Below are positions 33,027 to 44,338 of a stretch of 64,000 bases of DNA, one piece after another. The position numbers were made by a program, and so were the translations under genes. The notes beneath the pieces are model-generated. The model was not told where the DNA came from, searched no databases, and saw only the letters and a list, made by a program, of their open reading frames with translations. Position 1 is the stretch's first letter. The number at the start of each line of letters is the position of its first letter. The DNA is from Spongilla lacustris (lineage: Eukaryota > Porifera > Demospongiae > Spongillida > Spongillidae). The stretch is taken from positions 6,432,275-6,496,274 of the forward strand of contig OX442417.1 in the NCBI GenBank assembly GCA_949361645.1, in the 5' to 3' direction.

Positions 33027-35191
33027 CTCAGCGTAGTTAAGGACAGGGTCTAAAAATTGTAGGTTTCGTAACGCGGCGCGCGCATAACGTGACGTAAAAT
33101 GATGTGTCAGTAATGAAATACAGTACAGTATAGTCTATAGTCGTTTGTCATAGGAATCGGGTAAGTTCAGAACTTTCAGGCTATTACAGTGTTGTTTGAT
33201 CGCCTCTGAAACATTGAGCGATTGGGTGAACATTATTGGATCGTAGCGCCTGGCAGCTGGCTATATCAGCCTAACTTGTGAAAGGTTAGCCGTTTTTTAA
33301 CTTTGGGTTATAGTACTTGGCAGTTGGCAAGTTCCCATATTTGTGACACGGCAATTTGAGAAGTATTGTTCCCTCTAACCGGTACATGTATTTCTAACTA
33401 GCGCGCATCATGTTTACTACCGGTATACATGCACTATCTATATGCTAAAAACCTAGTAGCAGCCAAAAAAATGTGGTATTAAATGATTTAGGCAGGCGTG
33501 CATGTGTGATTGATTTACACTGATCTGTACTGTAGTGGCTACCGGGGTATATATAAGAGTGTATAGCAAGTATGTGCTTTGATATACAACTGTATCACGA
33601 TACCTATCCATTCAGCTATAGCGCTCGTAATATTTAAGTTGTAGAACTGTTCATACAGTGATACACATTGTTGTATGCTAATTTGTCCTTTGTTATAAAT
33701 ATCATGTGCCACATTATCTAGATGCTTTTGTGTGTGCAGGGAAATGTCTTGTGTGTGCACATGCAGGAGAATTGTCTTGTTTATGCACAGAGGTGTGCGT
33801 TGTGCGTGCATGTCTTGTTTGTGCACAGAGGTGTGTGTTATGTGTGCACAGGAGAAGTGTCTTGTTTTTGCACAGAGGTGTGTGTTATGTGTGTGTGTCT
33901 AGTTTGTGTAGAGAGGTTTGCGTTGTGTGGGGACGTCTTGTTTGTGCACAGAGGTGTGCGTTGTGTGTGCACAGGAGAAGTGTCTTGTTTGTGTATAGAG
34001 GGGTACGTTGTGTGTGCACAGGAGAAGTGTCTTGTTTTTGCACAGAGGTGTGTGTTGTGTGTGCACAGGAGAAGTGTCAAGATTGTTTGTGCACAGAGGT
34101 GTGTATTCCAAGCATTTACTGCAAATGTAATCTCATATTCCCTTTTTCCAGATTGGGGATGCCTCCACTTTCTCCTCATTGCATTCACATGGGTCTCATA
34201 GCTACTGCACGTCCTCCTGCCTGACTTCGTCTGAAAGTAATTGTCTGCTGCTTGAAATGTACTCTTGAATTCCTTCTCACTACTCCAAACTAATCCAACT
34301 GATGCAAAGCCACACTTACTCATAGAGTAAATGGTAGCATTTGTATTCTGGTCTGTATGTAATGGTGTTAAAAAAAATTGAATACTAGCATGTGATGTCA
34401 TATGTTTTTGAATCAACCTTATTTTTAAATTCGTATATGGGTTTATACGGTATACCGAATTGCTATTTATATACACGTGGTGTTTACGCGGGATTCATCT
34501 GCCGCTAACTACACATCATGATCAGTGAGTGAGTCAGAACTTTGGTAACAGGATCACCGGTACGAATCGAGGTATGCGTCTTGAAATCCCACTACCATAA
34601 AAGGCTTTGTTAATATACACACGCGTAATTAGAAGCGGCCGCCTAGAAGGGACAGTGGCAAAGGTTTATAAAAAGCGGAGACCTAAATGTGAACTTCATA
34701 GTCTTATTTTATCTTATAGCGTTGGGCAAATGGTTGCACTATACAGTTTCCACCTCCGGAAGGCAGTACCACTATGTTTACCAATGCTAATAAACATTTC
34801 TAATCAGAGCGCAACACAATAGCATGTATATCAGTGTATATCTTTTCACACAAAATGCTACAAGAGTTCCGGAACAGATATTTTCGAAGCACATGGGACG
34901 CTGTATGTTCATAGAAAAAATGAAGCCCTAATGTTGAGGAAGTAGGTTCCGCCTATCGTCCCTTCTTCTCAAAAGACACTGCGCAGTTCATTTCATTGCC
35001 GTTCAAGATCCCATCGAGCAGCAAATAAAGCAAGCTATCCATAGCATTCTACGATGAATTCTGAGTCTTACCATACTATTTGCCTGTTAAGAAATCAAAT
35101 ACAAAGAGAGCAGTAAATTGTTAAAAACCGTCCATCTTGCCGTATGAATTAATAGTAAAAATAATTGGACCCTGTCCTTAACTACGCTGAG
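33027..35191. mobile_element. 2.2-kb TIR element, left arm only
   Basis: Perfect 24-bp TIRs beginning CTCAGCGTAGTTAAGGACAG. The uninterrupted site is in the right arm at 37998-37999, and the duplication appears to be only TC. It contains a minisatellite (33,720-34,110). A minus-strand frame at 33838-34476 has a non-repetitive N-terminal half (GRRTCSSYETHVNAMRRKWR region) of unknown identity. A diverged relative lies at 47.3-49.77 kb. Confidence 0.88.
33720..34110. repeat. minisatellite inside the 2.2-kb element
   Basis: About eight copies of a 45-60-bp unit containing gcacaggagaagtgtcttgt and ttgcacagaggtgtgtgttg. Cys/Val-rich and His/Thr-rich translations are artefacts of this repeat. Confidence 0.88.
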
Positions 35192-35495
35192 TCTACAATG
35201 GAAGCAGTAGAACGCCTACACAGTGAGTAGACCTCTATTGGACCGCTGTACAAATGGTTGTGTAGTACGATACAAAAGTGCTCCAATTAGAAATGTGGTT
35301 AACTAACCGTGCATGTGATTTGTAGATTTTAGGCGGGCTATTTCATGGTCGTGTTGCTTTTGATATGAACAGACAGAAGGACTGTTAGAATCGCGCTGAG
35401 ATCAGGGTTTTGATCGTTCGTCTGATCAAATGGTAATAGTTCGTCTTTCCAGAGTGTACAAGTTATTATGTGTTGCGGTTGCTTTCACTATTTAG

Positions 35496-35864
35496 GTTGG
35501 CAAGTGTCCCAAGTGCTCCCGTTGAACAACCGAAATAATGGAACAACAGGCACAATGGAGCGCGATAGAAAAAGGTATAGGCCTATTCATTTGTTGTGTT
35601 TTGCTAAGGTTTTTTTTAACTTGCAGACTCCGACCGGACGGTACGGTAAGTGTTTAACCCGCACAGTTCCTTTGTTATAAGTCAAACATCGGAGATAGGA
35701 GACAAGAAAGGTAAGCATATCACTTACCCGATAATGTATCTGTTGCTTTATATATAGAATCATGTCTAATCAGAACGAGGATATGATATGTGGTGAGTTA
35801 AATATTTTTTTACGATATGAATTTATTGTTCGTATTCTGTACAGGTGCCTTGGATCGAATATAA
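35496..35864 (+). CDS. candidate chain of small terminal exons, unknown protein
   Basis: Five short pieces with GT-AG borders join in an unbroken frame: 35496-35574, 35627-35645, 35667-35710 (or 35682-35710), 35758-35792 and 35845-35864, ending at TAA. The product would read WQVSQVLPLNNRNNGTTGTM, then ERDRKRLRPDGT, SNIGDRRQER and IMSNQNEDMICGALDRI. It is hydrophilic with no known domain, and could be the cytoplasmic tail of an otherwise missing gene (inference). The incoming phase is 1. Chance agreement of weak splice sites is quite possible. Confidence 0.25.
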
Positions 35865-36197
35865 ACAGATTGCCGCCTCGGACTGTTAGTTTGTTGTTTT
35901 GTTGTAAATGTGCAAAATGATTAAAATTTTAAATGGACTAAACTGGATCGGGAACGAGGGGTGGGAGTGGTAGGAGGATAATATACGGAATATGAAGCAC
36001 TTAGTATACGGTGACCGACAGCGTAGCCACAAAGTGGATTCAACGGTTTGCTAAGCAACCACAAATGTCGCATGATCGGTTATATTTGAATATACGCACC
36101 TGCGTATATGGTTCTATACGCTGGTGCGTATATTTAAGGTGTGTATATACGCTATAGAATACGCTATTGTATAACAAAGTATTTGCACAGTGTGACC

Positions 36198-36254
36198 TTG
36201 AACTGTAATAGTAAGAGAAGACATGTCATGTCTTCTCTTACTATTACAGTTCAA
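36198..36254. repeat. perfect hairpin, 28-bp arms with 1-nt loop
   Basis: ttgaactgtaatagtaagag plus agacatg, one T, then the exact reverse complement. It could extrude as a cruciform or mark a template-switch event; it may also be the tip of a palindromic element. Confidence 0.95.
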
Positions 36255-36503
36255 ATGCTGCAGAACGTGAGTTTGGTTTTATAAAGCTGTATAATAGTCA
36301 TGTCACACACAGGATAGGATTTCAGTCTGCTGGTTCTAGAAGGGACATACATGTATAACTCTGAAACAGTATTTAACTGCATGCAATCTATTTTCCTGTA
36401 GATGAACATGATCATCCAGGAGTCACCACTCTTCATTTGGGATTCTGTCATCACTCAATGGTCCAAATGTCGTAATGAACCACATTCCTCTGGCCGAAGT
36501 AGA

Positions 36504-36817
36504 AGTCATGAGATCTAGCGAGGGTTTCTTCCATTTCAGCTGAACTGCTCCCTGGAGGTGATCCTATGTGCAATTAAGGTGAGGCTTTTATCTGCCTCTA
36601 AAATGGAATCTGGTGCCTGGTTGCACACCTTACCAGTTACATCCCTGGGCCTTTGCATGGACGGTGACACTATATCTGATGTAACTGGTAAGCTATGCAA
36701 CCAGGCACCAGATTCCTTTTTAGAGGAAGATAAAAGCCTCGCCTTGGTCAAAGGATCAGGGGCAGTGGCCAAGAGTTCAGCTGAAATGGAAGAAACACTC
36801 GCTATATCTCATGACTT
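36504..36817. mobile_element. fold-back MITE in the spacer
   Basis: Inverted arms of about 145 bp with internal indels: agaagtcatgagatctagcg and its inverse agtcatgagatatagcg, plus caggcaccagattcc and taccagttacatc pairs. The two mirror-image frames (YGA-type LLSxSKxESGAWLH) are products of the inverted repeat, not genes. Confidence 0.8.
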
Positions 36818-37389
36818 TTGTCGGTGTAAAGCAAATAAAAAAGTGTGAAGGTCACCTATAATACGTTTTAAAAAGGGTGACCATCACATGAAATTTTAAC
36901 ATTTGTGTGATACCACACCAAAGAGCGAGCTCTTGTTATGGAGTGAAGCGTTGGTGTGAGTTCACTCCGTTATTTGGTGTGACCTTCACTCCACTGTTTC
37001 CCGGGTGCGCCTCGCTATTAATATAGTCATCGCATCATTCTAAGAACAAAACATGTTACCACTGCATGTTACAGTCTTTGGGACACGTTATACAAGTACA
37101 ATTCGGTCACAAAGTGAATTAGACCACGTGCAATATTGACAATCGAGCCCTAAATGCCCCTCTTTTATACAAAAACAAAATTGCGTTCATAAGTTACAAA
37201 CATATGTTTTTTTAAATGCAATTTTAACCTTGCTGTAGTCCGCTTGCAACGTAAAATGCATGCTGAATTTAATGCAAGTTTTGACATGACTAGACAGTAG
37301 ACACCTAGTTTGATAACTTTGGTGGCGAAGGAATGACAACAACAAAATTGGAGATTTTTACTCTCTCTGTGATAAGCACTATATATATA
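36818..37389. other. spacer sequence, no gene seen
   Basis: Holds short ggtgtgac/gtcacacc inverted motifs at 36,880-36,990 and otherwise nothing recognised. Confidence 0.4.
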
Positions 37390-37905
37390 TGGGAAAGTCT
37401 CCGAGAAAGCTGCCCTTCGCATTTATATATAAAATGTTATATAAATGCTTCTCGTTTGAATCGCTATATCTTCCGAATGGTTAATGCTATCAACATCCTA
37501 TTTTCAACACTTCATACCACACCATTTCTCTATGGTAAAATACATTTTGGGGTCTTGCACTTGCTCCTTTCCAGTATTGCAACGTTCGATACTCCACCGG
37601 GTTCAAACCCGCCATAACTTTCTGTAGAAGTAATCAAATCGCTTCAAATTCGGTTTGTAGGTGGAGAGGTCCTATATCTATCTATTTGTTCTGTTCGCTA
37701 ATTTTATGCAATCCGTTACGGAGATATAGTTGAACAAACTACGTGCACATTTTCGCGCTCGTTTCGCGCCAATGATTTGGGCAAATTGCGCTCCGCTCAA
37801 TGTATGGGGAGGCGGGGATTATTACATTGGCACGAATCAAGCGGGAAAACGTGCACGTAGTTTGTTCAACTGTACCTCCGTAACAGATGGCATAAAAATT
37901 AACAA
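37390..37905 (+). repeat. dispersed repeat family, copy B
   Basis: Close match in direct orientation to 22560-23100, starting gggaaagtctccgagaaagc. It ends in the hairpin ttacggagatatagttgaac / gttcaactgtacctccgtaa. It sits at the inner edge of the right arm, which puts copies of the same family near both ends of the right arm. Confidence 0.85.
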
Positions 37906-38594
37906 ACAGGACAAATCGAATTGTACTACACAATCATTTGTACAGGGGTCCAATAGAGGTCTACTCACTGTGTAGGCGTTCTACTGCTTCCATTGTAGAA
38001 TTTACTGGGATCCGATGTGATCATGACCAAACTCAACTGGCGACTTGGCATAGGCCATAGTCATGCACCATGGGCCCGGCCTACCGCTCACAAAATTCAC
38101 CGCCGTATGTACGGGTACACCAAGCAGAAATACATGTATATAGGTAACCTTTGACGTCCAGCAGCATTAATAGAAGCAAAGTAGCACTCCTTCCCAGACT
38201 TCGATGCCTACATGTACACACCTTCCTACCTCAAGTGGGTCCGGGTACGGGTCTGGCCACTCATGAATTAATTCTGTGGTATATTTATATAAACAGTGGG
38301 ATTTTATGGAATGAAATACCGGTATACGCAGTAGTGCAGTATATTCAAATATACTCTTAAGGGTACACTATCGTATATTTTGAAGGTGTGCTTATAAAAA
38401 CGGTGACGTATTTGACACTTGCGGATTCTCAAATATACGCCGTCGTACACTTTAAATATACTACACTGGTTATATTTTGCGCATTCCTCAAATATACGCA
38501 TAAATATACACTATCGTATATCTAACTTTTTGCACAGTGTCATGTGCTTTGTTACAAGGGAGACGTAGGCCTGCCTTGTGGCTTTAGCAGCAAG

Positions 38595-38595
38595 G

Positions 38596-38632
<37 letters not shown>
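38595..38632. repeat. (CA)n microsatellite, right arm
   Basis: Pure CA run that mirrors the longer, interrupted GT tract at 31708-31778. The length difference is another arm-specific change. Confidence 0.9.
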
Positions 38633-38636
<4 letters not shown>

Positions 38637-38929
38637 AGGATGATACTTACCTGACAGTGTACACACGCGCTAATAGGGAGGATAACTGGCATAACCTTGC
38701 GCTGCCTAACAACGCTCTGCATTCCGTGGGCAAGTTCTAAACAAAAACAAAAACTGTAAAACGGATCATCGTGAACAAATTGCGATGGAAGAGTCAGGAA
38801 GACATGTTGCTATTTTTACCGCCATGACCAATGACGTATTGGAAAACGCATGTAAACAACTGCCTCTTAGCTTCTACGCACTTTTGCTCTAAGCTCCTAC
38901 GCATTTTTTGCTCTGGGCTCGTGCACATT

Positions 38930-39355
38930 TTTGCTATCGAATCGTACGCAATTTTGCTCTTGGCTCGTACGCAATTTTGCTCTTGGCTCGTACGCAATTT
39001 TGCTCTTGGCTCGTACGCAATTTTGCTCTTGGCTCGTACGCAATTTTGCTCTTGGCTCGTACGCAATTTTGCTCTTGGCTCGTACGCAATTTTGCTCTTG
39101 GCTCGTACGCAATTTTGCTCTTGGCTCGTACGCAATTTGCTCTTGGCACGTACGCAATTTTGCTCTTGGCTCGTACGCAATTTTGCTCTTGGCTCGTACA
39201 CAATTTGCTCTTGGCACGTACGCAATTTTGCTCTTGGCTCGTACGCAATTTTGCTCTTGGCTCGTACGCAATTTTGTTCTTGGCTCGTACGCAATTTTGC
39301 TCTTGGCTCGTACGCAATTTTGTTTTTGGCTCGTACGCAATTTTGCTCTCCAACC
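38930..39355. repeat. 23-bp tandem array, right arm (about 18 copies)
   Basis: Inverse of the left-arm array (unit ggctcgtacgcaattttgctctt). It has roughly six more units, including two shortened units lacking one T. The long frames it opens on both strands are artefacts. Confidence 0.95.
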
Positions 39356-39686
39356 ACCGCTCATACCAATTTTTTGCTTTCCAACCGTTGCTCGTACGCG
39401 CGATCTACAGGGCCACCGTAATTCTCTGCCTCGCCGACTGCATGCGTTATGTCTTGCGTTATGACAGCGCATTTTGCAAACTATTACCATAAAACATGAA
39501 TATCATTATAAGCATGGTGGGGCCCCTCAACGAGAAGCAGTGGGCCGCCCCGAATGCCATATATAAAACACTGGCAGCCTTGCAGATATATACAGTACTG
39601 GATTTAGAGAGAAGGGGGGGGGGGGAGGGGGGGAGTGCACTGGATTTTTATTCGTCGTGATAGGTCATGCTGAAGATGGGATTTGA

Positions 39687-40079
39687 TTGTCAAAGGGATT
39701 GATAGTGTATCCTCTGCAGATACATGGAGATGGAAGAGGTTTAGCATATAATTTTTATTGGAATGATCATAGTAAGGCTAGGTTTGCATGCATACATAGA
39801 GTCTTTTGGATGTTGGGAACCAGAAGCTCAACGTATAGTCTCTCTAGACTTTCTGAAAGAATGGCTACTAGGCTGAGACAGCCTAAGTCCATCTCTATAA
39901 GACAGATCTATGGTAGATTGAATTTGACCCTGATCAGCGTGTTGTGTTTAACCTTGCTGGAAGATTGTATGTACACTGATGTGTATTCATTGTTAGCGAG
40001 AAATTTAGAATTATACAGCCATGTAAACACATACTATTGTCTCAACCTGCATGTCTGGATAAATCGAGCTAAACTTTAA
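39687..40079 (+). pseudogene. 3' fragment of RLE-type retrotransposon, right arm
   Basis: Exact mirror of 30426-30818 with the same 130-residue frame, including SLSRLSERMATRL and QIYGRLNLTLI. Identity between the arms appears complete over this stretch, which is non-functional, so the duplication is recent or the arms are being homogenised. Confidence 0.65.
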
Positions 40080-40477
40080 TATATATGAAATAAACTCTGA
40101 AAGGTTGACACTAGGAGTCTGGGGCTATATGTAAACTTATGTCTTTCAGAATAGATGAACATCAATTTGACCAGGCCAGCTATGCCTCTCCGCGCGCCCA
40201 TTGGACTCTTTATTTGTATGATGCTTAGCTACATAGTATACCACAACAGCTTGAAAGATGCTTTTGCAGTTTTGTCATCCTTGCAGGGTTGCTCAGCTGG
40301 GTGGCCAGTCATGACTCTCCCGGATAATTATAGGATTGTGACACTGACAAAACAACACTTATTTAAAATATCGATACTCGATGGCTTTTAGATAATTAGC
40401 CTACATCATTGTGTTATTGCACTTAAGGTTTGCGGTGATCCCCTAAAATTTCTGTTTACTATACATGAGAGGGCATA

Positions 40478-41205
40478 GTGGTCAAATTGATGTTCGTCAA
40501 TTCTGAGTTATTATTAAGTTATATATTGTATTATTCTGTGGGCCCGGGCAGCTGCTTTCTGCGAATATCTGACTCTTGGGAAATGCACAAAACGATGCTT
40601 AAAAAAAAGCAAATACTCGGTAGCTCGTAGATAATTAACTTTATAAGGTTTGTGGTGATCCTTAGAATATTAAGTTCATAGTGAAGCATGGGCTTTAAAA
40701 AACATGTTTATGTACAAGTGGGCTGGAAACAATAGAAATGCATTAATGGGCACTATTATATATTGAATATACATATACATGTACAGCGCTTATCACAGCG
40801 GGGCATTTTGGGGTCAATTGTGAGAGTTGCACGTGATCGAATTCAATTTATGGCCGAAATCTAGCGCGCCACAAAGTATTGAACAATGAAAAATGACATA
40901 TCTTCGTCTTTATGGCATAGTGGCGCCAACATGTCTCCAATGATCTGTATTGATCCTTTTGCACAGAACACCGCGTGTAACTTTTAGCATGCATACGCAT
41001 ATCATTTAAAAGGCCCATCACTATGAACATAACTTTCTAAGGATCACCACAAACCTTATTAAGTTAATTACCTACAAATCGCTGAGTCAATACACTTCTG
41101 TGTACTTTTCCGAATTAAGAGCCATGCAGATATTCACCGAAAGCAGCTGCCAGGGCCCACAGCATAATGATAGTAATAATAATAACTCAGAACTGATGAC
41201 TATTG
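40478..41205. mobile_element. long-TIR fold-back element, right arm
   Basis: Mirror of 27800-28521 with gggcccgggcagctgctttc and its partner gaaagcagctgccagggccc. Immediately adjacent at 40476-40477 is the empty TA site corresponding to the left-arm 1.5-kb insertion. Confidence 0.7.
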
Positions 41206-41209
41206 TCTG

Positions 41210-43140
41210 TAGGGTCAACTATCGATAAGGTTTTGAGCTTATCGGTAATTATCAGTAAGTAAACACCTACTATCGAATATGTACTGAAATTACTCTACGC
41301 CTATCGATGTAAAACTTACCGATAAGCTTTCTTACTGAACGGTAATGATTACCGCTAAGGTATGTAGGCGTGTCCAAAGGGAATATCTGTTGGCATCTTA
41401 GTATCATTTGGCATCCGTGATCCAGTAGGTTGTGGCCTTCCTTATTAGTTCCTTGCATGCAGTCTGCAAGGTTATTGATGGGTTCCCAAGTGTTGTGTGC
41501 GGACTATTAATCGTCCTTGGTCGTTTAATTTCGTACTTTGGTTGGCCTTCGATGACCAAATGAATAATCTCCTTTGGAATAGCCTGATATTATTTTGCAA
41601 GGAAACTGCATTGGCAACTTGATCCTATGGACCCTGGATTTTTGTGATGACAAAGCGTTTTAGCCTGTGGTGTTTCTTATCTAGTAGCTCAGGGACGTAG
41701 CACTCATTATAAAGGAGGGTCCGGCGAATTTAACTATTTCGATTCATAGCGCAATTTAAAGTTATAGCGAAATCACAAATTAAAACAGAGAAAACAACCC
41801 TGCCCGATGTTGCAAACCCTTTACAAAGTCATTATATGAATCTTTAGGGTCAAGTTTATCTGTCCTTTCTTTGTGAACATTTTTAAGTATTGTTAAATGA
41901 TTAAGCCGTTTCTGAGACATTTTTGTCCTGAGATATGTTTTAACCCGTCTAAGAACACTAAATGATATTTCTGAGGTTGCATTTTGTTGCTGGCATTACT
42001 AAATACTTCACATACATGTAAGGGCCTGCTGAAAATTTAATCTAAACGTGATGAGTTGTGCCTAAAGTAGACCTTTGTTTAAAAACCATCATCAAATTTT
42101 TTGTTTAAATCTAATTGCAATCCTATATAATTTATATACAAATACTGGCTCCGATTTTACTTTATTTTGCAGTAATACGTTTTAAAAGCTTGCAGGCCTC
42201 AATATATACAAGTATGGCAGAATACTGCGACTTTTTCCTAATCATAATGTAAAAAAGGCCACTTAGCAAACCATTGGGGCTGGAAGCTTCTCTGGTGTAC
42301 CTTTTTGATGCCAAAAGAATGCTTCGGGAACTTGAAGTCTAATAGATGGTGAGGTCGATTGGATACATTGCATTGAATTTGAGCTCAGAACAGCTAGTAG
42401 AACAATTTGCCATATCGGGTCGACAGAATCTGAGATGACAGGAATCAGGAATCGGTTCAATCATAGATTAATAACGCGTTGGTTCAAACTGACAGCGTTC
42501 TAAATGACGTCACTGGCACTCACAAAACAATAGTTGCTTATCTGTTATCTAGTAACTGCGCCTTTTTAGATCACTCATCGATTCACTTGCACTTGCACTC
42601 GCAATGACCTGGTTGTTATACCGCTATAGTAAAATGAACAGACGCACATTTAAAACAAAAAGTGCAGGGGGACAAGCGGTCCGGCGAAAGACGGACTTGC
42701 CGGACCTATTCCTACGTCCCTGTAGCTTTATTTTTTATACACATAAGTTAAAAACATCAAGTCTCTGTAATTGTACACCAGTGCCATTTATTTATATCGG
42801 TTGGGTGTGTCCGCAAACATACAGTTCGTTGCTCTGACGTCACAGTGTGCTATAGAAACAACTTCTATTCAAACATGTACTCATGTTGTGTAGTGCGAAA
42901 ATTCCCCCTAGTAATTATTCATAACACTAATTCGGTTAATGTTGACCACATATTGTCGTGAATAATTATTTAAAAGGCCAGTATAAAAAATCAATAAGAA
43001 ATCCGAGTGTTACCGATAATATTCGGTTAGAAGTTACCTCTTACTGAACGGTAGTGAATAAGAAAGTGTCTTACCGGTTGCTTAACGGTATCGGATAACC
43101 GGTAAGTGGTAAGGACAAACCTTATCGATAGTTGACCCTA
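41210..43140. mobile_element. hAT-like TIR element, right arm copy
   Basis: Mirror of 25852-27789 with ends TAGGGTCAACTATCGATAAG and the inverse, and the same flanking attgtctg/attgcctg 8-mers. It contains the nested CAGGGACGTAG element at 41690-42722. Confidence 0.85.
41690..42722. mobile_element. nested CAGGGACGTAG element, right arm
   Basis: Mirror of 26270-27309, a few bases shorter. Flanked by tagct on both sides. Confidence 0.72.
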
Positions 43141-44338
43141 ATTGCCTGTTCAAGTTGGCCACCTAAGCGCACCTTATGACAAAACTGTGCCAAAACATCT
43201 CCTAATTAGCTTATGTGGTGCAAAGCAACAATGAACTATATGACAGCTAACCTATAGAGCCTGACGAGGAAGCGTAACGTGATTCACGCCAAGTTTCGCT
43301 GCCGCTTTGATGCATAGCTGCATTGTCAAATTGATTGAGGAGTATATAACTGATTTAATGAGCTTTTATTCTCCGTTCATTCTGCACATCATTCATGCAT
43401 GCAGGGCATCCAATTGCTTCCCCAAAGATTTTGAGATTGCGAACGGATGAACAATAATTGTTAGTATTAAAGTTCTGCATGGTTAATAAAGAATGGCATG
43501 GCGATATCAGCTATACCCTCAAACCCCGCCTTGCCTACGGCCTTGATCTTCTATTCACAGTGGGAAAAATTGACAATCAGTACTATACGCACACAGGGTC
43601 GCTGGCATACTCACGCGATAATGCATGAAATACAGGTGTATTATATCATAGATATCTATGATTATATCAATCCAATCTCATTATTTAGTACAATTAACTT
43701 TTCAAGTGCATAGGACATTTCAGTTCAGCATCATGGTTTGCACGGTTGTCCCCCCCGCAAAATGTCTCCCCGGACATCTACTCCTAGGCACCAATGCCCC
43801 CATAGGGTAGGACATTTATGCCTATCAGTTAACAAAACAGGTGTCAACACACTCGTTTGGGGAGAGGGCCCTTGCAAGGGCCCCTCTTTAGGGGATAGGG
43901 ACCACATTTCCAAATCTTCCAAGCTCGACAGGGGATATACTCACCACACCCACCTTCCCTACCCCCCAATCAGCTTTGCTTACGGCTAGCCGATTGCAAT
44001 TTTATCGCCACCTTCGGAGCGCTGCCGTACTACGGATCTCTAGTGGCTCCTCGAGAAACGCACCTGGGATGTCTGACTCTGTGAGTACTGTTGTGTTGGT
44101 CGGTCGAAAATTATCAACAGCCTGGTACAGTGTAAGTGCTCGCGCGCAGGAAGAACTCCTGAAGTGACGCAATTATATTCCTAGTCTTACGCCGTTAAAG
44201 GGAAGGGTCTATTGTAAATGTACCATGCACCAAACACATATTCATGTACTAGTTGGCCTATATGTCAAGTAGCTGTCTCTAGCGGTTTCTAATCTAAGTA
44301 AGACAAAGGTGCAGGCTGCAGGCATGGAGTGTAGCTTT

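Larger units (their letters stand above)
22436..35275. repeat. giant inverted repeat, left arm (12.8 kb)
   Basis: From 22436 the sequence is the reverse complement of the right arm ending at 46552, with only scattered differences. The left arm is longer because it holds three insertions absent from the right arm: 28524-30025, 32057-32876 and 33027-35191. It has fewer copies of the 23-bp array and lacks about 180 bp present at about 38,042-38,210. Inner homology ends near the gtagtacgataca at about 35275. Confidence 0.93.
35276..37914. other. unique spacer between the inverted-repeat arms
   Basis: About 2.6 kb between the arms. It contains a chain of small exon-like pieces (35496-35864), a perfect hairpin (36198-36254), a fold-back element (36504-36817) and copy B of the dispersed repeat (37390-37905). 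No large gene. Confidence 0.75.

Noticed and set aside
33838..34476. 212-residue minus-strand ORF in the 2.2-kb element
   Set aside because: The C-terminal half is minisatellite translation. The N-terminal half has no motif I recognise, so it is mentioned under the element but not called a gene.
36536..36848. Two mirror ORFs of 78 and 96 residues
   Set aside because: They arise from the inverted arms of the spacer fold-back element.
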